A stretch of 19,125 nucleotides of DNA from SLFT01 sp964493075 (GTDB lineage Bacteria > Hydrogenedentota > Hydrogenedentia > Hydrogenedentales > CAITNO01). Made by a program: the position numbers and the translations under genes. The stretch is from the NCBI GenBank assembly GCA_964493075.1, contig CAZBNU010000068.1, forward strand, positions 1 through 19,125, in the 5' to 3' direction. This document shows positions 8,701 through 15,747 of this stretch, one piece after another (the stretch's first letter is position 1; each line of letters opens with the position of its first letter). Under the pieces are notes generated by a model, which made no database searches, was not told the DNA's origin, and saw only the letters and a list, made by a program, of their open reading frames with translations.

Positions 8701-8799
8701 GGGAGTGGTATTTACAATAGCAGCGGTGTTATGTTTTCCTGGATTGGCTGCTCGTTTATTGGCCATTGTCTGCATTAACTCCGTTTCGTTTTCCTGCAT
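5788..8799 (-). CDS. O-antigen ligase/polymerase-like membrane protein with C-terminal soluble domain
   Basis: A protein of about 1003 aa with roughly a dozen hydrophobic segments between residues 55 and 670, and another near 700-720. The Wzy_C/O-antigen ligase signature is visible: WITYSRGAYLG around 431-441, whose Arg436 matches the conserved SRG arginine, and GVGLGNF (562-568). REAHNGFIQIFAETGFLGG follows, with His587 in the conserved HN motif. A periplasmic loop of about 60 residues (492-550) precedes the catalytic region. Family members join lipid-linked glycans to an acceptor, or polymerise repeat units, at the outer face of the inner membrane. The last 280 residues are soluble and mostly helical, ending in a TPR-like segment (YYKGKGRDDQA), which makes the protein much larger than a simple WaaL. 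The start is uncertain. The ATG at 8799 has no clear Shine-Dalgarno sequence; ATGs at 8775 and 8766 lie 3 and 12 bases after GGAG. All starts overlap the upstream gene, implying co-translation with the phosphoglycosyltransferase. Confidence 0.85.
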   Translation of the reverse strand: MQENETELMQTMANKRAANPGKHNTAAIVNTTPHESNVNILERYWPEEFASPRRALFLAAASVLVAVMVFSTASLGGFTALKISLARWMELTSPEAVSAANFDLATVIWAMTTALFLGLIHPSLGIGLLLVLRPWLDGYTFFSDNVYFTWSIYLLCALWLIQVIKQRKQIYAPAPALILALLMVVYVVVTRYSYQYFNTYQHLWLWLGYAALFMLSINTTRNKSAWGVVLTIFLFGVGLQALFSILHFEYLLPHLRRVIQNPAMLQRYFGTNTINPEMARRFNVNRAFGSMLFPNALAAYMLLAIPIAFVGVRIWWRDAADTLNRKNNAPATAPVDRAILLAVAIALGIGCFVAVFFVAHFPREYVYEDSLLNMPTYLKTAPLTILALIFACCTAMAILLALTRYGLDGIWYLFRFTGVCLLAPLMLYTLWITYSRGAYLGLIFATLWSIFLLTIKPAQVRQLTAMIFRRKNAAAALIVLLFFAVTALFLMDIGDSASYAQPADGTSPENTGPSQPVDPRTLVREEGISLTATDLADPASLRLRFGYWRVALSMAMNNLLTGVGLGNFAIAYPAYQYIGAGDVREAHNGFIQIFAETGFLGGLIFFAFWAYFGIWGAWRIINEKNKHIKLLLLGLYTGIVAFCAHAFVDINFSHPSLVMFAMIYAGLFYAKAACASAADQEPLQEKAATPAIPEFSVNRHRIIAVAFMVLLVIAAAAVFRAWAQQLVLSRFSFINVSSNSELSKRMRAGQFYLAQLPQYAELIKKGEKPPNNPRIVIPLARLFLPEYEALAGICVFYKPAPDRQNRFLRLEEGEPIPEDGLMMVGKQAYYVRDYAMESITAWIEELKRVDIIFPHHHELALNIVKWYELHIDHTRGEKYKDQWPVWISEYLAWTRILKQRNPYHADVRMFHAQALQRVALLRNDETSEKLIAQAMEEWKVVMELTPITSNHKFAYAATLASLGDYYKGKGRDDQATEMKNKAEEMRLKALDIQEQRIQAHLYQ

Positions 8800-9871
8800 T
8801 CATCAGCAACACAATCAGCAGAAAAATGCCTATGGTTTGTGCCATGATGATTGCGGTTCCGGTCATATTCAAGTAGGGCAGTAATGCGCCGTTCAGGCCG
8901 ACAAGGGCCGCTACCATAAAGATAAAATACACCGCCATGGGCGGGCGCATGCCCACATCTACCAGTCGGTGCGAAAAATGCCGTTTATCCCCCAGCATGA
9001 TGGAATCGCCATTACGCCAGCGAATGTAGACGACGCTTAGTGTATCGAAGAGGGGGACGCTGAGCGCCATGGCAGGGGCAAAAACGGCAATGCGCGAGCT
9101 TTCTCCTTCAATGTGGAATGTGCCTACCACGGCAATGGTGCCCAGAAAGAATCCGTTGAACATTGCGCCGCAGTCGCCCATGAAGATGGAAGCGGGCGGC
9201 AGGTTCTGAACAAGGAAACCACCCACAGCTCCTGCGAAGATCACCAACAGGATGCGCACCATAAAGTAGGCTTCAAACGGTTGCACGCACAGGAAAAAGG
9301 TGGCTGCTGCGATGATGGAAACGCCGCCGCTCAGTCCGTCCATGTTGTCCAGCAGATTCATACTGTTTATAATCAGCACCATCCAGAAGATAGTGGCAAT
9401 AGTAGAAGTGTAGGGGTCATTCAAAACAAACAGGTGGATTCTCAGGCCAAAGGCTGCGAGTATGCCTGCAATGAGAATCTGGCCGACGAGTTTACGCCAA
9501 GGCGACAACACATGCAGGTCGTCTATGATGCCCAGCATGAATATCAGCACCCCTGCCAGCAGAATGCCGGCAAGTTTGATGCCGCCGTCTTCGCCTAGAA
9601 GCGACAGCAGTTTTGTGCCCATCCAGTCCGGGCCGTAGGGTTCGACGATGGTGAGTATTGCGATATGTATCAGCAGCACACTATAGAAAGATGCAAAGAT
9701 GGCCACACCGCCCAATAGCGGCGTGGGTTTGATGTGTGCTTTTCTGCCGACAGGGTGATCGAGAATATCAAATCGCTGTGCTACCCTGCGCATGAGATGT
9801 GTTAATAGCCATGACAGGACAAAAGTAACTGTCAGCAGATAAATAAAAATGAAATATTGATTGGCGGCCAT
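8756..9871 (-). CDS. MraY/WecA-family undecaprenyl-phosphate sugar-1-phosphate transferase
   Basis: A 371-aa multipass membrane enzyme of glycosyltransferase family 4. It would transfer a (HexNAc) sugar-1-phosphate from a UDP-sugar to undecaprenyl phosphate, the first step of O-antigen, capsule or wall glycan synthesis. Seen: DHPVGRKAHIKPTPLLGGVAIF-type start at 38-59; the DD metal motif at 117-118 (GIIDDLHVLSP); NSMNLLDNMDGLSGG (169-183) with the conserved Asn/Asp; and GDCGA at 232-236, where most relatives have GDTGS. The loop DKRHFSHRL at 295-303 is the WecA/TagO-type counterpart of the HIHH motif. These features favour WecA/TagO over MraY. TTG at 9874 is possible, but the ATG at 9871 is preferred, although its ribosome site (GGAA) is weak. 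The downstream ligase-like gene overlaps its 3' end, so the two probably form a small envelope-glycan operon. Confidence 0.9.
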   Translation of the reverse strand: MAANQYFIFIYLLTVTFVLSWLLTHLMRRVAQRFDILDHPVGRKAHIKPTPLLGGVAIFASFYSVLLIHIAILTIVEPYGPDWMGTKLLSLLGEDGGIKLAGILLAGVLIFMLGIIDDLHVLSPWRKLVGQILIAGILAAFGLRIHLFVLNDPYTSTIATIFWMVLIINSMNLLDNMDGLSGGVSIIAAATFFLCVQPFEAYFMVRILLVIFAGAVGGFLVQNLPPASIFMGDCGAMFNGFFLGTIAVVGTFHIEGESSRIAVFAPAMALSVPLFDTLSVVYIRWRNGDSIMLGDKRHFSHRLVDVGMRPPMAVYFIFMVAALVGLNGALLPYLNMTGTAIIMAQTIGIFLLIVLLMNAGKRNGVNADNGQ

Positions 9872-9906
9872 CAAATAATTCCAGTGCGCTGAATGTTATA
9901 AGTACC

Positions 9907-9932
9907 AATATAAAAGCAACTGCTATTGTCAA
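9907..9932 (-). promoter_or_regulatory. Possible promoter for the envelope-glycan operon
   Basis: A perfect TTGACA lies on the minus strand at 9932-9927, with TATATT at 9912-9907. The spacer is only 14 bases, shorter than the usual 16-18, so this is tentative. It sits 36 bases ahead of the ATG at 9871 in a region otherwise without features. Confidence 0.3.
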
Positions 9933-10063
9933 TGAATCATCATACTATACCATTGCGGCGGGGGCTGGTGCAGGTTATGTTTTAAAGTGAAGCCGCATAT
10001 TCCTGCAAAAAGATACATACTATGCACACAATCTAGTTTTTGGGAATGTGTCAGCAGCATGAA

Positions 10064-11473
10064 TTACTGTTTTGCAGGTTCCTTTTTCCAGATAGGCTCT
10101 CCGTGATAGGGTTTGCCAACGGGATATCTGGGATTAGGCTTTACGGCTGTTTCCATAATCGCCGCAATTTTCTTGACCACGTTCGGGTGCTCCTCTGCAA
10201 CATCATTCGTTTCGCCAATGTCCGTGGCGAGGTCGTAAATCTGTATTTTGCCATCGCGCCCGTGGCGTATGCCTTTCCAGTTGCCCATACGCACGGCCTG
10301 GTCATACCGGTCGCGGCAATGGCCGTAGTCCCAGTAGAGGTAATCGTGCGGATGTTGCACGCTGCCGCCTTTCAGGGCATCCGCTACGGCGATGCCGTCT
10401 ATACCGTCTGGTGCTTTTACGCCGGCAAGTTCGGCGAAAGTGGGCAGCATATCCCAGAATGTGATAATCTCATCACTGGTCGCACCTGCGGGTACCTTTC
10501 CGGGCCATCGCACAATAAAGGGCACCCGGATGCCGCCCTCGGTAAGGTCTCGTTTGAACCCGCGTAACGGGCCACTGGTATTGAGGAATTCGGCTACATC
10601 AAAGTGGCCGCCATTGTCACTGGTGAAAATTATCATGGTATTGTCGGTAAGCCCGAGTTCTTCCACCAGTTCCACAATGCGTCCGACATCCTTGTCCAAG
10701 CGGTCAATCATGGCGGCGTATTTTTTGGATCGTTCATCCCAATCGGTTTTGGTATAGGGTACGGTGGAAGGCACGGCTAGTCCGTGTGGGTCCTCATCTT
10801 TGCTGGCAAAATGGGGAATCGTAAAAGCACCATAGAAGAAGAAAGGGGCGTCTTTGTTCTCGCGAATGAATTGTAATGCCTGTTCTGCCATCAGGTCATG
10901 GGAGTAATGTGCGTGCGATTCCGCATTTCCCGTCAACTCCAAACGGGCGTCGTTGTCGTCAAGGTATTCCGTGTAATAGTAATGTGCGTGGTCCTGGTTA
11001 AGATAACCAAACCAACGATCAAAGCCCTGATTGGTGGCGCGTCCGACGGTACCGGCATCGCCGAGTGACCACTTGCCCACGCCGCCACACTTGTACCCTG
11101 CCTGTTTCAGCACCTCTGCTACGGTAACATCGTTTTCCTGCAGGTAGGTGTGGTAGTGGGGAATGTTGTCTCTTGCAGCACTGTGGCCATTGTGCATGCC
11201 TGTCATCAAGGAGCACCGCGACGGCGTACATACCGGCCCGCCTGCGTATGCCTGTGTGAAGCGCAGACCTTCGGCTGCAAGTCGGTCAATGCGCGGGGTT
11301 TTTATGTGCTTTTGTCCGTAACAGCCCAGATCACCGTAACCCATATCATCGGCCATAATAAAAATGATATTCGGCGGGGTCTTGGTTTCTTGCGTAAAGC
11401 CTGATTTATTACGGACCAATGCACTGCCTGCGAGTGCTGTAGCGGATACTTTAATAAAATCACGTCGTTTCAT
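10064..11473 (-). CDS. TAT-exported type I sulfatase (arylsulfatase family)
   Basis: A 469-aa sulfatase that would remove sulfate esters from a carbohydrate in the periplasm or outside the cell. Residues 2-8 (KRRDFIK) plus a short hydrophobic stretch form a twin-arginine signal. Motifs: metal-binding ADD at 41-43; CTPSR at 82-86, where Cys82 is converted to formylglycine; and FTSDNGG around 283-289. GVGKWSLG at 131-138 is the GKWxLG lysine motif, with Ser where many arylsulfatases have His. ATNQGFDRWFGY (146-157) and the following HAHYYYTEY resemble sulfatases abundant in PVC bacteria. Length is normal. The ATG overlaps the stop codon of the DUF4091 gene as ATGA, with AAGG about 7 bases upstream, so translation is probably coupled. 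The anaerobic or aerobic formylglycine-generating enzyme needed for maturation is not in this window. The exact substrate cannot be read from the sequence. Confidence 0.93.
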   Translation of the reverse strand: MKRRDFIKVSATALAGSALVRNKSGFTQETKTPPNIIFIMADDMGYGDLGCYGQKHIKTPRIDRLAAEGLRFTQAYAGGPVCTPSRCSLMTGMHNGHSAARDNIPHYHTYLQENDVTVAEVLKQAGYKCGGVGKWSLGDAGTVGRATNQGFDRWFGYLNQDHAHYYYTEYLDDNDARLELTGNAESHAHYSHDLMAEQALQFIRENKDAPFFFYGAFTIPHFASKDEDPHGLAVPSTVPYTKTDWDERSKKYAAMIDRLDKDVGRIVELVEELGLTDNTMIIFTSDNGGHFDVAEFLNTSGPLRGFKRDLTEGGIRVPFIVRWPGKVPAGATSDEIITFWDMLPTFAELAGVKAPDGIDGIAVADALKGGSVQHPHDYLYWDYGHCRDRYDQAVRMGNWKGIRHGRDGKIQIYDLATDIGETNDVAEEHPNVVKKIAAIMETAVKPNPRYPVGKPYHGEPIWKKEPAKQ

Positions 11474-14178
11474 CGGTTTGCCTTGTTCAGTTTCTCGATC
11501 ATTTCTGCGATTTCATGACGTTTATTCAGGAGCGTTTGTGGGTTGCGGGTGAAACTTACCAGGCTTGGTACGATTTCTTCGAGGTTGTAGACTTCTGCCG
11601 CCTGTTGAAGCAGTGCTTCGTTTCCGCCCTGTTTTTTAAGGTTATTGATCTGCTCCATGAAGAGGGTCAGGTAATCGTAGTCTTCCAGGCCGTCACGGAC
11701 GGTTTCCCAGCGAATGGAAGTGACGGGTCCTGTTTGTCCTGGATAGAGCAGCACGCCGTCCCCATTGACAGGCGTGATATCGGTTACGTCTGTGAAGGGA
11801 TCGCCCTGTTCCGGCCAGTTGTTCACATTCCAGTATTGCATGCCGCGCATGCCCAACGCCCACGACTGCCAGAACAGGATGCGGTGTTCAATAGCGGCGA
11901 AATCCAAGAAGAAATTGCCGTAGGGGCGTGGTGGCGTGTGATTGAAATACCACCAGACGGGGCTGCCTGCGGCAGTGCGTTCCAGGATGCTGATATTGTG
12001 TGTTGTGTCTAATACCTGAGCATGAACGCACCAGATATCAAGCATATCGGGCAGGAAAGGGCGCAGTCCCATGGTGCTTACGGCAATAGGAATGTCCGGC
12101 GCCCTGTTTTTCCATTGTTGCATGCGCTCCAGTACCCGGTTCCAGGCAGGTTCTTCAGGTTCGTAGGCGAGTTGTGTGAACGCCTGGGCCTGGAGGTTAC
12201 GACTGCGTATGAAGGCATTGGCCTGTTCGAGTTGTGCAGGTGCATCCAGCAGTGTGTGTGGCACATAAAAAGAAGTTGCGCCTGCACTTTTCAATAGGTC
12301 GATCCGTGCTTCGAATCGGGCCAATTCTTTTTGATAGTCGGCGCTTTCCCTTGGAAGCTGGCAGAATTCGCGTAGGGTGACACGATGGGCGAGTGCGTTT
12401 TGCAGGTAGGCTTGCGCGAGTTTGTCAGGATTGACGTTTGACTTTTTTGCGTATGCGGCAAGTGCGGGGATGGAAAAGCCGAAATCCGTTTTCAGTGACG
12501 GCGTGACCGGCAGTTCAAACTCATATACCTTTGCTTCAACCCAGAGCTCCCACGGGTCGCGTCCCGCAGCGGACATGGTAATCGGTCCTCGGTAGATGCC
12601 CGCTGGCAGACCGGCAGGGGCATAAACGGTAATCCAGACAGGGGAGGTTTCACCGTTGTTGGCTGTAAAAGGCTGGTGCGCCGGAAGTGCATCCGGGAAC
12701 CAGCCGGTCGGGCCTTCATAATGGCTGGGAACATGTACCCGGTGGTAGTGTACATTATGGATGGAAATGTTGGAGGCAGGGATGCGTTTCCCACTGGCGG
12801 GGTCAACCAGGTCTTCCACCATGACCCGCACATTGTGGAGCGGTTCATTTTCAGGGGCGCGCAGACAAATCTGAAAAGATTCGTATTCATTCCTGGCGAG
12901 CGCGATGCGCATGGTTGGGTCGGGCCGTCCGGCAGCCGCGATTCTGTCCTGGCGGAATACCTTTTCCAATGCAGGTGCGAACCAGATATTTGTAGTTCCT
13001 GCAATGGCGAGTTGCCCCTGGACATCGCGTGGTCCCCGGTCAAGCAGGTAGGGGGCGTCTGTCCAGGCTTCCATCAGGCGTGGCTGTGCTTTACCGACCG
13101 TGAAAAAGGTGTCTATACCGCCGTGGGGCGAACCTGTGTCGCTTCCCAAGGCAATAGGGGTATCGCCGTAAAACAGTTGCGCCATGAATTCATAGACGCC
13201 GTCTCCCGGGGGCTGCCAGTCCCAGGTGCAGCGGGCAAGTTTTGTAGGCGAGACATCAAAACGCTTGCGCGGCAGTTTCCATACTCTTTTGTTTTCTGCA
13301 ACAATACGTCCTTCAATATGCACATTTTCCATGGGCTTTGTGGCGGTGAAAATGGCAGTGAAGGTGTTGTCCTTGTAGTCCAGTTGTGCAGCAACGGTAT
13401 CGTCAGCGAAATCCACATGGGCGAGGCCGCGCACCACGTTGAGGCGGTACATGGTGGTCCATACTTCGCCGGGTTTGAGCAGGCGCGGCACATAAGCGGT
13501 CTGCACGCCCTGGGGGACGCCTGCGTCATCGCAGATTGTGAGAAAGGCATGGGTGTGGTCGGCATGAAAGATGGCGCACACGGACTCCATTTTCTGGGTT
13601 TCCGTTACTACCATCCAGTTTCGCGAAGCCGCGTGATACCCTTCCTGGACTATGTCACACATGCCGTCAAGGGTGGGGAGTCGCATTTTGTTGGCGGCGC
13701 TTGCACGCGCTTCATTGCGCACCCAGGGCGATATCCACTGGCTTTCGTTCCCCTTGTTCTCAACCATCCAGGTGATGCGCATGGACATTTCATCGGGCAA
13801 GGGCTCCATGGTGCGCGTTGCCTGCAAGCCCTTGATGTTCGGACCGTCACAGTCGTAGATGTAGCGCAGCATGGGCTGGCTGGAGTTTGGGTCTACAATT
13901 TCGAGGCGTCCGTTCAGGCGGCGGTTTGGCAGGTAGAAGCTGCCTACGCCAAATCCTTCCTGAAGGAGTCCTGCCTCTCCGGCCAGATTTTCATCACTAC
14001 CCAGAATCCGTAGGATACTCAAAATGCCGCCTTCATCAGTGGCGAAGTTCCATTCCAAGTATTGACCCTGAATCTGGACATCTTCCTCCACAACAACCGC
14101 CCACAGACAGAGGGACGACAGGGAAGCAACAAACGCGGTCACAGTGAAGAGAATATTTAGTCTGTGTGTATGATTCAT
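11470..14178 (-). CDS. DUF4091/GH123-like glycoside hydrolase domain protein, secreted
   Basis: A 902-aa predicted exported protein with a Sec signal at residues 1-27. The start is the ATG at 14178, with GGAGGA 6 bases upstream; the in-frame TTG at 14229 has no comparable site. Residues 30-410 form a large, mostly beta N-terminal region I cannot name. From about 420 the layout matches DUF4091/GH123-like proteins. There is a beta-sandwich opening RIALARNEYESFQI (424-437), an alpha/beta barrel from about 565, and a C-terminal DUF4091-type segment with RGMQYWNVNNW (778-788) and RWETVRDGLEDYDYL (823-837). GH123 enzymes are exo-beta-N-acetylgalactosaminidases acting by substrate assistance with an Asp-Glu pair. 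Here the corresponding region appears to be AYEPEEP (671-677), so activity is uncertain. It is coupled to the sulfatase through ATGA and lies downstream of a propeller glycosidase, suggesting joint attack on a sulfated glycan. Confidence 0.82.
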   Translation of the reverse strand: MNHTHRLNILFTVTAFVASLSSLCLWAVVVEEDVQIQGQYLEWNFATDEGGILSILRILGSDENLAGEAGLLQEGFGVGSFYLPNRRLNGRLEIVDPNSSQPMLRYIYDCDGPNIKGLQATRTMEPLPDEMSMRITWMVENKGNESQWISPWVRNEARASAANKMRLPTLDGMCDIVQEGYHAASRNWMVVTETQKMESVCAIFHADHTHAFLTICDDAGVPQGVQTAYVPRLLKPGEVWTTMYRLNVVRGLAHVDFADDTVAAQLDYKDNTFTAIFTATKPMENVHIEGRIVAENKRVWKLPRKRFDVSPTKLARCTWDWQPPGDGVYEFMAQLFYGDTPIALGSDTGSPHGGIDTFFTVGKAQPRLMEAWTDAPYLLDRGPRDVQGQLAIAGTTNIWFAPALEKVFRQDRIAAAGRPDPTMRIALARNEYESFQICLRAPENEPLHNVRVMVEDLVDPASGKRIPASNISIHNVHYHRVHVPSHYEGPTGWFPDALPAHQPFTANNGETSPVWITVYAPAGLPAGIYRGPITMSAAGRDPWELWVEAKVYEFELPVTPSLKTDFGFSIPALAAYAKKSNVNPDKLAQAYLQNALAHRVTLREFCQLPRESADYQKELARFEARIDLLKSAGATSFYVPHTLLDAPAQLEQANAFIRSRNLQAQAFTQLAYEPEEPAWNRVLERMQQWKNRAPDIPIAVSTMGLRPFLPDMLDIWCVHAQVLDTTHNISILERTAAGSPVWWYFNHTPPRPYGNFFLDFAAIEHRILFWQSWALGMRGMQYWNVNNWPEQGDPFTDVTDITPVNGDGVLLYPGQTGPVTSIRWETVRDGLEDYDYLTLFMEQINNLKKQGGNEALLQQAAEVYNLEEIVPSLVSFTRNPQTLLNKRHEIAEMIEKLNKANR

Positions 14179-14376
14179 GTGTTCCTCCAGAACGAAGTCG
14201 CATTTTATTTTACAAAATACGGTCAACAAGACAAGAAAACAAGGGCTGCCTATCGCCTGTATAATTATCAGGTTGCAGGTGATCGCGGGTTAGTCTCCTG
14301 CGAAAAACCATCTTGCGCACCATGCCGGGTTGGATAAGGTGCTACGATCAACAGCGAGGCCGATTATAACACGGGT

Positions 14377-14396
14377 AGCGGGGCGGATGCCCTGCT
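14377..14396 (-). terminator. GC-rich hairpin just after the propeller glycosidase stop
   Basis: On the minus strand AGC-A-GGGC pairs with GCCC-C-GCT around a 4-base loop, with one A/C mismatch. It lies 14 bases past the stop codon at 14411. There is no T-tract after it, so attenuation or mRNA 3'-end protection with read-through into the DUF4091 gene is as likely as termination. Confidence 0.3.
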
Positions 14397-14410
14397 GATA
14401 GCAACCCTGT

Positions 14411-15580
14411 CTACAACTTTCTCCATATTGATCGTATCCGATCATAGCGGTAATCGTATTCCGGTACTCCTCCCCGTTGGGTGGCATAGAAAACGTAGAG
14501 GCGGCGTTCTCCGTTAATTTGGGTGACAAGTGCCTGTGCCACGTGGCACGCTGCCGCGTCTTTGTCTGGCGGGATGTAGCCCATAATTCGCCAGTTCATG
14601 CCGTCATCAGATACCGCTTCGCACATAGCGCGGGAACTCCAGCTTCGGGCGCTGCTGTTGTGCGCCTGGGTAGGCGGATATCCTGTGGGATCGGCAAAGG
14701 AAAGGTAGCGTCCATCTACAAATATGACATCCGGATTGGGCCAGTTCTTGATCAGTGGCTGTTCCTGTAAATCGTGGGTGATCTTAAAGCCATCCGGCGC
14801 ATCAAAAGAGTTGGTATTTTCGGCATAGCCCATGCACACCCCGGAGGGATGATTCCAGTAATCGAACCACAATCTCCATTTTCCTTCATGGCGCATGAGT
14901 GAGGGTCGGTGAAAATCACAGGGCTGGGTATTGGTTGTTGGGGCTGTTCGTGCGTCTTCGTTTTCAATAAGCAGGGGCGCCTGTGTCTTTTCCCAGTGTA
15001 TGCCGTCCGGTGATGTGGCGCCCATAATGCAAAGCAACATACCATCGAGGTGGTCAATGCTTTCTTTGTAGCGGGGGTTGCTGGTGGCGCTGTAAGCCAT
15101 GTAGAACATGCCGTCCATCAGAACCACAGAGGGGTCGCCGTTGTGCCATTCATCATAGAAGCGGTTGCTTGCCGTTAGCACAGGTGCCCAGGTTGCCGGC
15201 TGCATGTTCGTGTCCCATGAGTTGTTGCCACACCAAATTTCCCAGGACACCAGGTCTTTGGATCGGGCGTGGTATATGGCGTCGCAGCCGGGTACGCCAG
15301 GGTTGGTATCCGTTGTTGACCAGCCAAAAAACCACATGAGATAGGGGTAGTCCGTGGCGGGTGTTTCAACAACGCAGGGCTGGTACATGTTGTGAAAATT
15401 CCAAATAAGATTGGTCTCTGAACGTTCCCATGTATTTTGTGTTTGTATGGGACGCTCATAAATTTGTTTTTCCTGCGGGCCTGCCTGTACTGCGGATTCC
15501 CAATCTTCGGCATGGGTGTTCATGTGAACAACTTGCACGAAAAGGCAGGCTGTTATGCCCATAAGAATCTGTTTGCTCAT
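14411..15580 (-). CDS. Secreted five-bladed beta-propeller glycoside hydrolase-like protein
   Basis: A 389-aa exported protein with a Sec signal at 1-24 (cleavage after THA). The ATG at 15580 is preceded by GGGAGAG. The body shows repeated propeller blades with the pattern Asp-Pro-Ser/Asp-Val, then Asp-Gly, aromatic, Tyr. Examples are NGDPSVVLMDGMFYMAYS (147-164), DFHRPSLMRHEGKWRLWFDYW (222-242, split here only by blade) and NPDVIFVDGRYLSFADP (282-298). TSPDGIHW (189-196) and SDDGMNW (324-330) are the 'date of observation' loops typical of GH43/GH32/GH117/GH130-type propellers. Such enzymes cleave arabinose, xylose, fructose, anhydrogalactose or mannose linkages; the family and substrate cannot be settled from sequence alone. 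Asp149 is a candidate catalytic acid. It lies upstream of the DUF4091-sulfatase pair on the same strand, 232 bases apart, and is divergent from the TPR gene. Confidence 0.75.
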   Translation of the reverse strand: MSKQILMGITACLFVQVVHMNTHAEDWESAVQAGPQEKQIYERPIQTQNTWERSETNLIWNFHNMYQPCVVETPATDYPYLMWFFGWSTTDTNPGVPGCDAIYHARSKDLVSWEIWCGNNSWDTNMQPATWAPVLTASNRFYDEWHNGDPSVVLMDGMFYMAYSATSNPRYKESIDHLDGMLLCIMGATSPDGIHWEKTQAPLLIENEDARTAPTTNTQPCDFHRPSLMRHEGKWRLWFDYWNHPSGVCMGYAENTNSFDAPDGFKITHDLQEQPLIKNWPNPDVIFVDGRYLSFADPTGYPPTQAHNSSARSWSSRAMCEAVSDDGMNWRIMGYIPPDKDAAACHVAQALVTQINGERRLYVFYATQRGGVPEYDYRYDRIRSIWRKL

Positions 15581-15599
15581 GTTTTCTCTCCCTTTTTTG

Positions 15600-15627
15600 T
15601 TGGAACGTCTGCAGATGCTGGTATAAT
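15600..15627 (+). promoter_or_regulatory. Possible upstream tandem promoter for the TPR membrane protein gene
   Basis: TTGGAA at 15600-15605 and a perfect TATAAT at 15622-15627 are separated by 16 bases. It reads in the same direction as the stronger promoter 45 bases downstream, in the divergent region between 15580 and 15748. Confidence 0.4.
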
Positions 15628-15649
15628 CATCTTTGTAATGCCTTGCTTA

Positions 15650-15678
15650 TTGACCCCGTGTCTTAAACTGATTATACT
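15650..15678 (+). promoter_or_regulatory. Sigma70-like promoter of the TPR membrane protein / ppk2 unit
   Basis: TTGACC at 15650-15655 and TATACT at 15673-15678 are separated by the optimal 17 bases. Predicted transcription starts near 15685. This falls on the first in-frame ATG (15685) and therefore favours the next ATG with a ribosome site, at 15748, as the true start. Confidence 0.7.
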
Positions 15679-15747
15679 GTAGCAATGAGTGCGGCAGGTA
15701 CTTTATCAATAGTGTGCTTTTTCTTATGGAATAATGGGAACTATTAT

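Noticed and set aside
9113..9598. A 161-codon plus-strand frame opposite the phosphoglycosyltransferase
   Set aside because: The translation is Gln/His-rich because it mirrors membrane-protein codons. There is no start signal and no family resemblance.
12676..14013. A 445-codon open frame on the plus strand opposite the DUF4091 gene
   Set aside because: It is antisense to a well-supported gene with signal peptide and ribosome site. The translation has no recognisable domain and no ribosome site, so it is a composition shadow.
11470..14229. Longer version of the DUF4091 gene from TTG at 14229
   Set aside because: The extra 17 residues place a charged segment ahead of a clear signal peptide. 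The ATG at 14178 has GGAGGA at the right distance.
14363..14368. TATAAT on the minus strand upstream of the DUF4091 gene
   Set aside because: No acceptable -35 occurs at 15-18 bases; the region there is a GC-rich hairpin. It is not called as a promoter.
10064..15580. The sulfatase/glycosidase region as a classical polysaccharide utilisation locus
   Set aside because: No SusC/SusD-like pair, sugar transporter or hybrid regulator is present, so it is described only as a degradation cluster.
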